A stretch of DNA of 64,000 nt from Desulfacinum infernum DSM 9756 (GCF_900129305.1 NZ_FQVB01000018.1:29950-93949); one strand, 5' to 3'; numbered from the stretch's first letter, positions 44,294 through 54,419 are shown. The notes: generated by a model from the sequence alone, not told the origin. Translations and numbers: made by a program.

Positions 44294-45904
44294 ATGAAGG
44301 TGACGTGCTACGGTGCAGCGGGATGTGTGACGGGTTCTTGCTTTCTCATCGACAACGGCTCCAAGATCTTGGTGGACTGCGGCCTTTTTCAGGGCGGCAA
44401 GGCCATGGACGCGCTGAACCGGGAGCCATGGCCGTTCAATCCCTCGGAGATCGACGCTCTGCTCTTGACACACGCCCACATTGATCACAGCGGCCGGATT
44501 CCCAAGCTGGTTCGGGACGGCTTTCGGGGCCGCATCTACACCACGCCTCCCACGGCGGAACTTTGCAAGATTCTGCTGCTGGATTCCGCCCATATCCAGG
44601 AGATGGAGGCGGAATGGAAGACGCGAAAGAACGAGAGGCGGGGGCTGGACCCGGTGGAGCCTCTCTACACCACCGAGGATGCCGAGCGATGTTTTCCTCT
44701 CTTCCAGCCCGTGGAAAGGGATCAGGTCTTTTCTCCAACTCCCGGCTACAAGGTGCGGCTTCGCAATGCCGGCCATATCCTGGGTTCCTCCATCCTCGAG
44801 ATCTGGGATGCCGACGGGGGAGGGACGAAGGTCGTCTTCTCCGGCGACATCGGCAGAAAGGATCAACTGATCGTCAAGGACCCGCACGCCATCTTCGAAG
44901 CCGACGTGCTCTTCATTGAATCCACCTACGGCAACCGGCTGCACCGGTCCTTCCCCGAGAGCCTGGACGAGCTGGCCGAGGCCATCCACTACAGCTATCA
45001 GCATGGCCAGAAGGTCCTCATACCGGCCTTTGCCGTGGAAAGGACCCAGGAAGTCCTGTACGTGCTGGGAGAGCTGCTCCGTGCCGGCAAGATCCCGCGG
45101 CTGCCCATCTATCTGGACAGCCCGTTGGCCATAGCGGCCACCAAGATATTCCGGCAGATGCGCCAATACTACGATGAAGAGACCATGGAGATCGTCAAAC
45201 AGGGCCACGATCCCTTCTCCTTTCCCGAGCTGATCCTTTCCAAATCGGCGGACGAATCCAAGGCGCTCAATGTGATGGAAGGGCCGGCGGTGATCATTGC
45301 CGGAAACGGCATGTGCACCGCGGGCCGCATCAAGCATCATCTGAAGCACAACCTCTGGAAGAAGGGGTGCTCGCTGGTGATCGTGGGATACCAGGCGGAA
45401 GGATCCGTCGGACGGCGCCTGATCGAAGGGGCCAAGTCCATTCGGATCTTCGGAGAGGAGATCGTGGTCCGGGCCAAGATCCATACGATCGGCGGTTTTT
45501 CCGCCCATGCGGACCGGGACGATCTGCTGGAGTGGATCTCCAACTTCAAGAACCCGGCGCTTCGGGTGGTAGTGATCCACGGGGAGAAGGAAGCAAGCGC
45601 TGCCTTTGCCGAGACAATCCGTGAACGGTTCGGGCATCGGGTCTGGACGCCGGCCATCGGAGAGACGCTGGACGTTGCGAAGGACCTGGCGGTGGAGCGG
45701 GTGGAACCGGTGCCGGCGGCATGGCTTCAGAAGCTCCACGAGGTGGAGGTTCGCATTGGCGAAGTGCGGCGCATGCTGGAGGCGGCCGAGGACGTCCTGG
45801 ATCCCGAGACCCAGAAGGAAATCGAGCGGATTTCCAAGGGCTTTCTGGAGACCCTGGAAAAACAGGTACTGGGGCGCCTGAACACGGCGGACGATCTCCA
45901 ATGA
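44294..45904 (+). CDS. MBL/beta-CASP RNA-processing nuclease
   Basis: 536 residues. It has all MBL motifs (THAHIDHSGRIP, NAGHILGSS, FSGDIGR) and beta-CASP motifs (IESTYGNRLH, NGMCTAGRIKHHL, GGFSAHADRDDL), as in the YsnBF/RNase-CPSF-like bacterial family acting on RNA. The C-terminal ~70 residues are helical and not part of the usual domain. The start is ATG 44294 after GGAGGAAACC. It opens a set of four genes ending with the macrodomain protein. Confidence 0.9.
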   Translation: MKVTCYGAAGCVTGSCFLIDNGSKILVDCGLFQGGKAMDALNREPWPFNPSEIDALLLTHAHIDHSGRIPKLVRDGFRGRIYTTPPTAELCKILLLDSAHIQEMEAEWKTRKNERRGLDPVEPLYTTEDAERCFPLFQPVERDQVFSPTPGYKVRLRNAGHILGSSILEIWDADGGGTKVVFSGDIGRKDQLIVKDPHAIFEADVLFIESTYGNRLHRSFPESLDELAEAIHYSYQHGQKVLIPAFAVERTQEVLYVLGELLRAGKIPRLPIYLDSPLAIAATKIFRQMRQYYDEETMEIVKQGHDPFSFPELILSKSADESKALNVMEGPAVIIAGNGMCTAGRIKHHLKHNLWKKGCSLVIVGYQAEGSVGRRLIEGAKSIRIFGEEIVVRAKIHTIGGFSAHADRDDLLEWISNFKNPALRVVVIHGEKEASAAFAETIRERFGHRVWTPAIGETLDVAKDLAVERVEPVPAAWLQKLHEVEVRIGEVRRMLEAAEDVLDPETQKEIERISKGFLETLEKQVLGRLNTADDLQ

Positions 45905-45917
45905 CAAGGGCGGTCCC

Positions 45918-46172
45918 ATGAGAGAAGATCTGGAAAAATTCGTGCTTCAAAGGGAAAGGGCGTTGCTGGAAGCCATGGTGGAGAAGGCGGTCCAGAAGGT
46001 GCCGCCCGAGAGGCGATCTCAGGTGAGAGAAGCCCTTTTGAGCCGAGCCCGCCTTCACCGCTTGGAACACGGCGGATCCTTCGTCACGGTCCGGGTGGGC
46101 GAAGACTGGCTCCCATTGGATCGCGCCGTGGATCGTTTGGCCGATCGTCCTGAGGAATCGGATATCCCGTAA
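45918..46172 (+). CDS. small hypothetical protein
   Basis: 84 residues: two amphipathic helices (DLEKFVLQRERALLEAMVEK, PERRSQVREALLSRARL) followed by a short beta segment ending PEESDIP. It starts 13 bases after the beta-CASP gene and ends 23 bases before the macrodomain gene, so it is co-transcribed. No family is recognised. Confidence 0.6.
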   Translation: MREDLEKFVLQRERALLEAMVEKAVQKVPPERRSQVREALLSRARLHRLEHGGSFVTVRVGEDWLPLDRAVDRLADRPEESDIP

Positions 46173-46195
46173 AATCCTGTTTCGGGAGGGAAGCC

Positions 46196-46726
46196 ATGGA
46201 CGAGAAGAAGGTAGGTACCAAGACGATTCGACTGGTTCAGGGCGACATCACCGAGATGGAAACGGACGCCATCGTCAATGCCGCCAACGCCCAGCTCATC
46301 CTGGGGGGCGGCGTGGCCGGGGCGATCCGCACCAAGGGGGGACCGAGCATCCAGGAAGAATGCAACCGCATCGGCGGCACCCATGTGGGAGGGGCCGTCA
46401 TCACGGGAGCGGGAAATCTGAAGGCGCGTTACGTCATCCACGCCGTGGGGCCGCGGATGGGTGAGGGCGACGAGGACCGAAAGCTGGAAGACGCCACCCG
46501 CAACAGCCTGCTTCGGGCCACGGAAAAAAGCCTGGAAAGCGTGGCGTTTCCCGCCATCAGCACGGGGATCTTCGGATTTCCCAAGGACCGTTGCGCCCGA
46601 ATCATGCTGAAAACGGTGGCGGAGTTCCTGAAGAACGAGAAGACCACCCTACAGGAGGTGGTCTTCTGTTTGTGGGGAGAGGAGGACCTCCGGGTGTTCC
46701 GGAAGGCCCTGGGAGAAATGGACTGA
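46196..46726 (+). CDS. macrodomain protein (ADP-ribose/O-acetyl-ADP-ribose hydrolase)
   Basis: 176 residues. Macrodomain motifs: VQGDITEMETDAIVNAANAQL, GGGVAGAI, VIHAVGP, AFPAISTGIFGFP. Bacterial members remove ADP-ribose from protein or RNA or deacetylate O-acetyl-ADP-ribose. GGGAGG precedes the ATG. Its position after an RNA-processing nuclease suggests an RNA or tRNA end-processing context, which is inference. Confidence 0.92.
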   Translation: MDEKKVGTKTIRLVQGDITEMETDAIVNAANAQLILGGGVAGAIRTKGGPSIQEECNRIGGTHVGGAVITGAGNLKARYVIHAVGPRMGEGDEDRKLEDATRNSLLRATEKSLESVAFPAISTGIFGFPKDRCARIMLKTVAEFLKNEKTTLQEVVFCLWGEEDLRVFRKALGEMD

Positions 46727-46742
46727 CGGAAGGGGTCCTATG

Positions 46743-47129
46743 CTATGCGGCGGCCGTTTGGAGCCGGGCGCGCAGGCGCTCAAAGTCTTCATCGGCGAGG
46801 ACCTGAAGCGGGCCCGTGGGGCTGAAGTGGATCAGTGAGCGCGTGGCCGGTTCAAAGACCTTTCCCGCCTGCAAAACGGGCTGGACCAGGCGGTAGCGGA
46901 ATCCTTCGCCCAGATCCAGCAACAGGTCGAAGGTCTCCTCATCTTCCAGAAGAGAAACCATGGCGGCGTTCCGCACGAAGGCCCGACCGTGCATGACGCG
47001 GTCTCCCAAGGGATCCTTGACCACTTCCAGGTAGCCGTCCGTGAGTTCCACGGCACGCTCCAAAGGGGTGATGAGATAGGCCCGTTCGATGATGTAAGTG
47101 CCTTCCGCAAAGGGAACCCAGTCCGGCAT
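46743..47129 (-). CDS. hypothetical protein
   Basis: 128 residues, mixed alpha/beta, beginning MPDWVPFAEGTYIIERAYL. GGAGG lies 6 bases before ATG 47129, which I prefer to ATG 47159. It is convergent with the macrodomain gene. No family is recognised. Confidence 0.6.
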   Translation of the reverse strand: MPDWVPFAEGTYIIERAYLITPLERAVELTDGYLEVVKDPLGDRVMHGRAFVRNAAMVSLLEDEETFDLLLDLGEGFRYRLVQPVLQAGKVFEPATRSLIHFSPTGPLQVLADEDFERLRARLQTAAA

Positions 47130-47313
47130 GGACAGCCTCCGATCTTTTTGAGTCTCCATTTGTTTCTCGGCCCGTTGATGCCCGAGGCGTGCAACGCCAA
47201 CATAGTGAGTCTTGGGCGGACAGGCAACCCTTCTCGGGAAGACCTGCGAAGCCCGGCGGGCCGTTTTGCCGGCCGGTGCCGGGTGGTCGTTTCTAACGGA
47301 AAAGGAGATAAGT

Positions 47314-48006
47314 GTGCACAAAACGCCGTTGGATGTGGTTCTGGCTCAGATTGAATCCAAATACAAGGTGGAGGTGACGGATCTTCGCATCGGAGGTGAA
47401 ACCCTGAAGATCGCCCAACTGGCCGACTTCGAGGGCACCATCGAAAAACTCGTGGAACAAGACCGCCTCTCTCTGGACGATCTCCCCCTGTGGGCCAAGG
47501 TCTGGGAAGCCTCTTTCGTGCTGGCTTCGTTTCTCGGCAGTCAGAAGGTGATTCCGGACCGGAGAATCCTGGAAATCGGCGCCGGCATCGGCGTGGTCGG
47601 GGTCTATGCCGCCGTGAAGGGCCATCGGGTGACGATCTCGGACGTGAACGAGGATGCCCTGCTCTTTGCGCGAGCCAACGTGCTGTTGAACCGATGCGAA
47701 GACCGGGCGGAAGTGCGCCGGATCGATTGGAATTCTCCCCAGGTGCCCGCACCATACCCCATGATTGTGGGCTCTGAGGTGGTTTACGACCGCGGGAGCT
47801 ATCCGAGCCTGGTCCGATTTCTCGATGAGGCCCTGGCGCCGGGGGGTACCATTGTCCTGGCCAAGAACAAGCAACTGAAAGCCCCCGGGTTCTTTGCGGA
47901 GCTGGTCAAGGAATTCCGATATAAGGAAAAGGTGGTGCGGCTGACGGGTTCCGACGAAGTGACCGAGGTGGGGCTCTACGCCGTGAGGCGAAAGAGCGAG
48001 ATTTGA
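47314..48006 (+). CDS. SAM-dependent methyltransferase
   Basis: 230 residues. The class I SAM motif ILEIGAGIGVVGVYAA is followed by VTISDVNEDALLFARAN and EVVYDRGSYPSLVRFLDEAL, close to the METTL/Nnt1-type protein-lysine methyltransferases (Methyltransf_16). The start is GTG 47314 with AAAGGAG about 8 bases upstream. Substrate unknown. It is followed 17 bases later by the alpha/beta hydrolase gene. Confidence 0.85.
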   Translation: MHKTPLDVVLAQIESKYKVEVTDLRIGGETLKIAQLADFEGTIEKLVEQDRLSLDDLPLWAKVWEASFVLASFLGSQKVIPDRRILEIGAGIGVVGVYAAVKGHRVTISDVNEDALLFARANVLLNRCEDRAEVRRIDWNSPQVPAPYPMIVGSEVVYDRGSYPSLVRFLDEALAPGGTIVLAKNKQLKAPGFFAELVKEFRYKEKVVRLTGSDEVTEVGLYAVRRKSEI

Positions 48007-48022
48007 TTCGGAGAGGGGGCCC

Positions 48023-48796
48023 GTGTTGACAGGGAGCGAACCGACGACCCTATGGGAAAGCTTGGAGATTGCCACGCCCCGGGGAGCCATACCGGCGGTC
48101 CTGCACCACCCCCGGCCGTCTTCGCTGCAGGGGGTGCCTTCCCGCCCGGTGGTGGTGTGCTGCCACGGGATGTTGAGCTCCATGCAAAGTTCGAAATTTG
48201 TCGGGGCGGCCGACCGGCTGGCCGAAAACGGCCTGCTCGCGCTGCGTTTCGATTTCACCGGGTGCGGTGACAACCGGAGCGCCCCGGCGGAAAGCCTTCT
48301 GGCCACCCGACAAAGCGACCTGGGGGAGGTCCTCCGCTGGGCGGAGAAACTGGGCTGCGCCGGACCGGTGGGGCTTTTCGGATCCAGCCTGGGCGGGTTT
48401 CTGTCCCTTCTTCTGGCCTCCCGCTTTTCTGAGCGGGTGCGCGCCGTGGTCACTTGGGCGGCTCCGTACGATCTTACGGAGCTCTTCCCCGGCATACCCG
48501 CCTCACGCTCTTCGTCCCCGGCTTGGCCTTTGGGGCTTCCCTTGGGGGAACCGACGGTCGTTCAGGAGAGTCCCGACTTGACCCACGTGCTGGTGGTGCA
48601 CGGAATGGGCGATGAGATCGTACCCTGGTCCCATGCCGTGAACATTTACAGAAAGGTTGGGGAGCCCAAGCGGATCCTGCTCTTGGAGGAGGGGGACCAC
48701 CGGTTTGTGGATAACACGGTTCGCAATCGCCTCCTGGACGTGACCGTGGACTGGTTCCGAAAATGGCTGCTACCGCAGGAGGCGGGTTGTGCTTGA
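48023..48796 (+). CDS. alpha/beta hydrolase
   Basis: 257 residues. Ser nucleophile in GSSLGG, acid in GDEIVPW and His in GDHRF fit the serine-hydrolase triad. The oxyanion region is CCHGMLSS. It resembles short acyl hydrolases/esterases with dienelactone-hydrolase-like topology. The start is GTG 48023 after GGAGAGGGGGCCC. It is probably co-transcribed with the methyltransferase. Confidence 0.85.
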   Translation: MLTGSEPTTLWESLEIATPRGAIPAVLHHPRPSSLQGVPSRPVVVCCHGMLSSMQSSKFVGAADRLAENGLLALRFDFTGCGDNRSAPAESLLATRQSDLGEVLRWAEKLGCAGPVGLFGSSLGGFLSLLLASRFSERVRAVVTWAAPYDLTELFPGIPASRSSSPAWPLGLPLGEPTVVQESPDLTHVLVVHGMGDEIVPWSHAVNIYRKVGEPKRILLLEEGDHRFVDNTVRNRLLDVTVDWFRKWLLPQEAGCA

Positions 48797-48838
48797 TGTC
48801 GTCTCGGTGAAGGCCGCTGGCGCGGAAACCGCTTGGAT

Positions 48839-48908
48839 GGGCGGGGAGGGAACCCCGCCCGTGCGCAACGGATCAAGTCCTACGTGCAGGGGCAGGCTTC
48901 CTGCACGT
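48839..48908. repeat. two adjacent hairpins in a convergent gap
   Basis: GGGCGGGG/CCCCGCCC (48839-48860) and ACGTGCAGG/CCTGCACGT (48882-48908) lie between the hydrolase and endonuclease V genes, which converge here. Neither has a T-run; they may still limit read-through. Confidence 0.45.
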
Positions 48909-48953
48909 CAGGTCGGCATGCTACGGAAAACGTCTAAAAAAGACCTCCCGAAG

Positions 48954-49640
48954 TCACGGAAACTCCGGATTTCTTCGCAGCAAGGTGGCCGTGTTGTGGG
49001 CGACCCGCAACGGCTCGGGGATCCGATAGCGCCGTACGCACCTTTCCACCAAGGCGAGGGAACTTTCCAGGTCCGCCTTGTGCCCCGGGGACACATAGAT
49101 GGGTTTCACGCCGGTGCGCGAGCGGTAGACGTATCCCACGGGATCGCCGTCGAGCGATAGAAGACTTCGGGACCCCTTTTCGATTCCCACGGGATCGTGG
49201 GTTCCGCACAGGCGCTTCTTGGCGCAACCCACCGTGGGGATGTCCAGAAGCAGGCCCACATGGCAGGCCAGCCCGAAGCGCCTGGGATGTGCCAGCCCCT
49301 GGCCGTCGCAAAGGAAGACATCCGGGCGGAGCTCCAGCTGGTGGAAGGCCGCCGTCAGGGCGGGCGCTTCCCGGAAGCTGAGCAGCCCCGGGACGTAGGG
49401 AAATTCCACGGGCCGGCGGACGTGCACCTTTTCCAGGAGCTGCAAGTCGGGCCAGGAAAACGTGACGACCACGGCAATCAATTCTCGGGAAGGAAGGTAG
49501 GACAGATCGGCGGCCGCCAGGACGTGGAAACGGGCGGGCAGGGGCCGAAGTTCGACCCTGCCCGCCAGCTCCTTCTGAAGGGCGATGGCTTCCGCGGGTG
49601 TGAGCGAAGGGGAGCCCATGGAACGGTCAGGTGCGGTCAT
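48954..49640 (-). CDS. nfi: endonuclease V
   Basis: 228 residues. It cleaves DNA (or RNA) 3' to deoxyinosine. Motifs: VLAAADLSYLPS (metal-binding Asp), VPGLLSFREAP, LCDGQGLAHPRRFGLACHVG and CAKKRLCG, all intact. The start is uncertain between ATG 49640 and ATG 49619, and neither has a strong ribosome-binding site. It lies 24 bases after nrdJ, so probably one transcript. Confidence 0.9.
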   Translation of the reverse strand: MTAPDRSMGSPSLTPAEAIALQKELAGRVELRPLPARFHVLAAADLSYLPSRELIAVVVTFSWPDLQLLEKVHVRRPVEFPYVPGLLSFREAPALTAAFHQLELRPDVFLCDGQGLAHPRRFGLACHVGLLLDIPTVGCAKKRLCGTHDPVGIEKGSRSLLSLDGDPVGYVYRSRTGVKPIYVSPGHKADLESSLALVERCVRRYRIPEPLRVAHNTATLLRRNPEFP

Positions 49641-49664
49641 GGGCCGTCTCAACACGCGCAAGGC

Positions 49665-51983
49665 TTAAGCGCACCTGGAAAATCCGCAGGCCCGGCACAC
49701 GATGCAGCCTCCTTCGTGCTCCACGGACGCACCACAATCCGGGCATGCTCCCATTTCTTGAAGGGCGGATTCCACGTTGGCCTGGGCCTGGTGGTTGAGC
49801 ACCTTGGCGATGGCATCGGTGCACGAAAGGATCTGCTCCCCGTTTTGCCAAACGGGGGACGGACAGCGGATGCCCATGAGTTGGCGGATGATGGATTCGA
49901 TCCGCACGCCTGAGCGCAGGGCCAGGGAGATGAGCCGGGCGGTGGCCTCGATCTGGGAATAGGCGCAGCCCCCCGCCTTGCCCATCTGAGCGAACACTTC
50001 GCAGAAGCCGTACTCATCCCGGTTAATGGTGACGTAGAGCTTTCCGCAGCCCGTGTTGATGCGTTCCGTAGCCCCGATGGTCTTGTCCGGCCTCGGACGG
50101 GGTTCCACCTGGGGATAGTCGGGTTTTTTCTGGATGTTGAGGACCTGGACGTCCCGGCTTCCGTCCCGATAGATGGTCAGCCCCTTGCACCCACTCTTGT
50201 AGGCCTGGATGTAGGCGTCGTAGACATCCTGCGGGGTGGCCGAGTTGGGAAAATTGATGGTCTTGCTCACCGCGTTGTCCGTGTGCCTTTGAAACGCGGC
50301 CTGGATCCGGATGTGCCACTCGGGGGTCACATCATGGGCCACCACGAACACGCGGCGCACCTCTTCGGGAATCTCGGAGAAGCCCTGGATGCTGGCCTTG
50401 GAGGCGATGCGCTTCATGAGTTCCCGGCTGTAGAAGCCCTTCTCCTTGGCCGCCTTCTCAAACAGGGGATGCACCTCCAGGAGTTCCTCGCCGTCCAAGA
50501 CCTTGCGAACGAAGGTGACGGCGAAGATGGGCTCCACACCGCTGGAACACCCGGCCAGAATGCTGATGGTACCGGTGGGCGCAATGGTGGTGGTGGTGGC
50601 GTTCCGCATGTAAGGTCCGGCACCGCCCTTTTCCGGGTCGTGGACGGATCCCTTGAAGTTGGGGAAGTTTCCCCGGGTCTTGCCCAGTGCGGCGGAGGCG
50701 GCCTTGGATTCCCTTTGGATGAAGGCCATGACCTCTTCGGCCGTTTCCACGGCCTCCTCGGAATTGTAGGGAATGCCGAGGGCGACCAGCATGTCCGCAA
50801 AGCCCATGACGCCCAGCCCGATCTTGCGGTTGGCCAGGGTCATCTCGCGGATCTTGGCCAGCGGGTATTTGTTCACATCGATCACGTTGTCCAGAAAATG
50901 GACCGCCTCCCAGACCACCTCCTTCAGGTGCTCGTAATCGATGCCGCCGTCTTTCACCATGTGGGAAAGATTGATGGAGCCCAGGTTGCAGGATTCGTAG
51001 GGCAGCAGAGGCTGCTCGCCGCACGGGTTGGTGCTTTCGATGCGGCCCACGTGGGGTGTGGGATTGTCTTTGTTGATGGTGTCGATGAAGATGACTCCCG
51101 GCTCCCCGTTTTTCCACGCCGACTGAACGATCCGGTCAAAGACCTTCCGGGCGGAAAGGCGGCCCATCTTTTCGCCGGTCCGGGGGTTGACCAGGTCGTA
51201 CTCCTCGTCCTCTTCCAGGGCCCTCATGAAAGCGTCGGTGATGGCCACCGAGATGTTGAAGTTGGTCAAACGGTCGTTGTCGTGCTTGCACGTGATGAAC
51301 CGTTCGATGTCCGGATGATCCACCCGCAGAATGCCCATGTTGGCGCCTCGTCGACGCCCGCCCTGCTTGATGGTGTCCGTGGCGGAGTCGAAGACGGCCA
51401 TGAAGCTCACGGGCCCGCTGGCCACCCCGTTGGTGCTTTTCACCACATCCCCTTCGGGGCGAAGTCTTGAAAAGGAAAAACCCGTGCCTCCGCCGCTCTG
51501 ATGGATCTTGGCTGCATGCTTCACCGCCTCGAAGATCTCTTCCAGGGAGTCGCCCACGGGGAGCACGAAGCAGGCCGAAAGCTGTCCCAGTTCCGTGCCG
51601 GCGTTCATGAGGGTGGGGGAATTGGGCATGAAATCGAGGGACGTCATGAGGTTGTAGAAGCGAACCGCCGTCTCCTCCACCTCTTCTTCGGTGGCGCCGT
51701 AGTTGGCGTCCGCCTCCGCGATGGCCTGAGCCACCCGCCAGAAGAGCTCCTCCGGGGTCTCGGCCGGCTCCCCTTTGTGATCCTTTTTCAGGTACCGTTT
51801 GCGCATGACCAGAAGCGCATTGGGGGTGAGCCGCACCTTTCGTAACGTCCTTTTTCGCGAACTCTTGGTCTTTCCCATGGTCATTCGGGCCGGCTGACCG
51901 CCCGCCAAAGAATCGCCGGTTGGAGTGCTGTCCGTGGATGCCGTGGGCACGCCTCCTTCGTCCATCATCATCGATTGCTCCAT
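49665..51983 (-). CDS. nrdJ: adenosylcobalamin-dependent ribonucleotide reductase
   Basis: 772 residues. Class II enzyme reducing ribonucleotides with a B12-generated thiyl radical. Visible: [11 protein letters not shown] with one redox cysteine, the [21 protein letters not shown] active-site region, [16 protein letters not shown], and a C-terminal zinc-ribbon-like end ([26 protein letters not shown]). The N-terminal ~40 residues are low complexity. The length is typical of NrdJ. No recognisable cobalamin riboswitch precedes it. Confidence 0.95.
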   Translation of the reverse strand: MEQSMMMDEGGVPTASTDSTPTGDSLAGGQPARMTMGKTKSSRKRTLRKVRLTPNALLVMRKRYLKKDHKGEPAETPEELFWRVAQAIAEADANYGATEEEVEETAVRFYNLMTSLDFMPNSPTLMNAGTELGQLSACFVLPVGDSLEEIFEAVKHAAKIHQSGGGTGFSFSRLRPEGDVVKSTNGVASGPVSFMAVFDSATDTIKQGGRRRGANMGILRVDHPDIERFITCKHDNDRLTNFNISVAITDAFMRALEEDEEYDLVNPRTGEKMGRLSARKVFDRIVQSAWKNGEPGVIFIDTINKDNPTPHVGRIESTNPCGEQPLLPYESCNLGSINLSHMVKDGGIDYEHLKEVVWEAVHFLDNVIDVNKYPLAKIREMTLANRKIGLGVMGFADMLVALGIPYNSEEAVETAEEVMAFIQRESKAASAALGKTRGNFPNFKGSVHDPEKGGAGPYMRNATTTTIAPTGTISILAGCSSGVEPIFAVTFVRKVLDGEELLEVHPLFEKAAKEKGFYSRELMKRIASKASIQGFSEIPEEVRRVFVVAHDVTPEWHIRIQAAFQRHTDNAVSKTINFPNSATPQDVYDAYIQAYKSGCKGLTIYRDGSRDVQVLNIQKKPDYPQVEPRPRPDKTIGATERINTGCGKLYVTINRDEYGFCEVFAQMGKAGGCAYSQIEATARLISLALRSGVRIESIIRQLMGIRCPSPVWQNGEQILSCTDAIAKVLNHQAQANVESALQEMGACPDCGASVEHEGGCIVCRACGFSRCA

Positions 51984-52101
51984 GCACTCAGGTCAAATAG
52001 TGGGTGAATAGACTTCTGCATTCCTGATCCAATCTTATGGAGCGCCATCATAAGCGAAAAGGATCGACGCTCCAATACATAATTATCCAAGTGAAGTCCA
52101 T

Positions 52102-52117
52102 TTGTTAAGCCTAACAA
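52102..52117. promoter_or_regulatory. possible operator between nrdJ and tatD
   Basis: TTGTTA-AGCC-TAACAA is a perfect inverted repeat in the AT-rich divergent region about 120 bases upstream of nrdJ. It could be a repressor site or a short hairpin. It does not match an NrdR box that I know. Confidence 0.3.
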
Positions 52118-52281
52118 CTGAGAAGTTCAGCAGATTCCGCATGCGCGGCGCCGAGGGGCGGTGGTTGACTTCCGAAGACCATTGCGCGAAAAGCCCAAGT
52201 GCCCTAAAACCCTTTGGTTGTGAAGGGCGGGTCCGGCGTCGTGCCGCCGCCTGAAGAGCCTAGAATCGGAAAGGTCGATGA

Positions 52282-53091
52282 ATGGACGCGAAAAAAGGCA
52301 TGGATGAAGTCTTGCTGGTGGATACCCACGCCCACTTGGACTTTCCCGAACTCATTCAGGATCTGAAAGGAGTCTTCCGCCGTTGCGCCCAGGCCGGGGT
52401 GGATCGAATCGTCACGGTGGGCATCGATCGAGCCAGCAGCCAAAAGGCGGTCTCATTGAGCGGGGAATATCCCTTTGTCTTCGCCACCGTGGGCCTTCAC
52501 CCCCATGGCGCGCGGGAACTGGGGGAGCGGGATCTGGAGGAGATGGCCGCGTTGGCACGAAACCCCAAAGTGGTGGCGCTGGGAGAAATGGGGCTGGACT
52601 ATTTCCGGGATCGACAGCCCAGGCCCGTCCAACGGCGATGTTTCGGCCAGCAGCTTGAGCTGGCGGCGGAGATGAAGCTTCCCGCGGTTTTTCATATCCG
52701 GGATGCCTTCGAAGACTTTTTCCGGGAGGTGATGCCCTGGGTGCCCAAACTTGTACCCAGCGTGCTCCACTGTTTTTCCGGGGACTGGCCGGTGGCGAAA
52801 AAGGCACTGGACCTGGGATTTTATCTCTCCATCCCCGGAACGGTGACCTACAAAAACGCCGTCGCGCAGCAGGAAGTGGTCCAAAAGGCTCCCCTGGAGC
52901 GCCTCCTGGTGGAGACGGACGCTCCCTTCCTCACGCCAGTACCGTTTCGCGGCAAGCCCAACGAACCCGCTCTGGTTCGGTATACGGCGCACCGAATCGC
53001 CGAGCTGAGAGGTTGTCCCCTTGAGACGGTGGCCCGGGCCACCACCCGGAACGCCTACAAGGTTCTCGGACTGGAACAGCGGGCAGGATAG
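52282..53091 (+). CDS. tatD: TatD family metal-dependent DNase
   Basis: 269 residues. Motifs: DTHAHLDFPE, GEMGLDYFRD, FHIRDA, LHCFSGDW and LVETDAPFLTP, all expected metal ligands present. Acts on DNA or D-tyrosyl-type substrates; the exact target varies. Start ATG 52282 has GGAAAGG upstream; ATG 52300 is an alternative. It heads a three-gene run with maf and yggS. Confidence 0.93.
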   Translation: MDAKKGMDEVLLVDTHAHLDFPELIQDLKGVFRRCAQAGVDRIVTVGIDRASSQKAVSLSGEYPFVFATVGLHPHGARELGERDLEEMAALARNPKVVALGEMGLDYFRDRQPRPVQRRCFGQQLELAAEMKLPAVFHIRDAFEDFFREVMPWVPKLVPSVLHCFSGDWPVAKKALDLGFYLSIPGTVTYKNAVAQQEVVQKAPLERLLVETDAPFLTPVPFRGKPNEPALVRYTAHRIAELRGCPLETVARATTRNAYKVLGLEQRAG

Positions 53092-53100
53092 GGGAAGGAT

Positions 53101-53691
53101 ATGTATCGGATGAAAGAAGCCCTCATTCTGGCCTCGGCCTCCCCCCGCCGTCGGGAACTTCTTGCCGGCTTGGGCCTGCGGTTTCAGATCGTGCCCAGCC
53201 GTGTGGAGGAACCCCCCATCGGCGATCATCCCGACGAGGGCGTTCGGGCTCTGGCCGCTTCCAAGGCCCGGGAGATCTCCACGAGGTTTCCCGAAGCGTG
53301 GGTGCTGGCGGCGGACACCATTGTGGTGTTGGGAGGCAAGGTGTTCGGCAAACCGGCGGACGAGAAGGATGCGGAGGAAATGCTCCGCCAACTGAGCGGC
53401 CGGACCCATGAGGTACTGACGGCCGTAAGCCTGGCTCATCGGGGCCGCGGTTTTTTCCAAACCCAGGCCGTGCGTACGCAGGTTTCTTTCCGCGATTTGA
53501 AGGATGGGGAAATCCGGGCCTACGTGAAGACCGGAGAGCCCATGGACAAGGCGGGGGCGTACGGCATCCAGGGGGTGGGAGCCTTTCTGGTACAACGGGT
53601 GCACGGATCCTACACCAATGTGGTGGGCCTTCCCTTGGCGGAAACGGTGGATCTGTTGATGAAGCACGGCGTGATTGAGCCGTCGGCCTGA
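53101..53691 (+). CDS. maf: Maf family nucleotide pyrophosphatase
   Basis: 196 residues. Hydrolyses non-canonical or pyrimidine dNTPs. Family motifs LASASPRRRELL, VLAADTIVVLGG, GKPADEKDAEEML and GRTHEVLTAV are intact. It starts 9 bases after tatD with AAGG before the ATG. Confidence 0.93.
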   Translation: MYRMKEALILASASPRRRELLAGLGLRFQIVPSRVEEPPIGDHPDEGVRALAASKAREISTRFPEAWVLAADTIVVLGGKVFGKPADEKDAEEMLRQLSGRTHEVLTAVSLAHRGRGFFQTQAVRTQVSFRDLKDGEIRAYVKTGEPMDKAGAYGIQGVGAFLVQRVHGSYTNVVGLPLAETVDLLMKHGVIEPSA

Positions 53692-53723
53692 GGGCGGAAC
53701 TCCAAAGGGGACTGGGAGGAGCC

Positions 53724-54419
53724 ATGGACGCAATAAGGGAGAATCTGCAGCGGATCCGGGATCGTATCCGAAATGCCTGTGGGCGGGCGGACCGCGATCC
53801 GGGTTCGGTCCGGCTTATCGCGGTATCCAAGACGGTCGCTCCGGAGAGGATACGCCAGGCGGCCGCCGTGGGACTGAACGTCTTCGGGGAGAACTACGTC
53901 CAGGAGGCCCTTGGCAAGATGGACTCGTTGGGGGACTTGAACCTGGAGTGGCACTTTATCGGACACCTGCAGACGAACAAGGTGAGACAGGCGGTTCCCC
54001 ATTTCCATTGGATCCAGACGGTGGACCGGGTGAAGCTCGCCCGGGAGATCGACCGGAGGGCCGAAGCGCTGGGGAAGTCTATGCCGGTGCTGCTTCAGGT
54101 CCATTTGGGCGGCGAGGAGACCAAGGCGGGGGTGGATCCCGAGGATCTCCCCGATCTTTTTGAGGAGGTGAGCCGAATGAGCTGCCTGGAGGTGAGGGGC
54201 CTCATGACGCTTCCGCCTTATTTGGAAGACCCGGAAGAGGTGCGGCCCTATTTCAGGCAGCTGCGTCGGCTTCTCGAGGTGCTTCGGGACAGGGCGTCCG
54301 AGCCGGAGCGGCTCACGGAGCTTTCCATGGGCATGAGCCACGACTTCGAAGTGGCCATCGAAGAGGGTGCCACCATGGTGCGCGTCGGAACCGCGCTCTT
54401 CGGGCCCCGCCTGTCTTAG
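53724..54419 (+). CDS. yggS: YggS/YBL036C-type PLP homeostasis protein
   Basis: 231 residues. Binds pyridoxal phosphate; the lysine is in LIAVSKTV. Other motifs: FGENYVQEAL, WHFIGHLQTNKV, LQVHLGGEETKAG, LSMGMSHDFEVAIEEGATMVRVG. Ribosome-binding site GGGAGGAGC. In many bacteria it is next to yggT, but here yggT is in a separate operon 5 kb away on the other strand. Confidence 0.93.
   Translation: MDAIRENLQRIRDRIRNACGRADRDPGSVRLIAVSKTVAPERIRQAAAVGLNVFGENYVQEALGKMDSLGDLNLEWHFIGHLQTNKVRQAVPHFHWIQTVDRVKLAREIDRRAEALGKSMPVLLQVHLGGEETKAGVDPEDLPDLFEEVSRMSCLEVRGLMTLPPYLEDPEEVRPYFRQLRRLLEVLRDRASEPERLTELSMGMSHDFEVAIEEGATMVRVGTALFGPRLS

Noticed and set aside
51984..52281. Cobalamin riboswitch upstream of nrdJ
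   Set aside because: Expected for a B12-dependent enzyme in principle, but no B12 box or conserved core could be found in the sequence.
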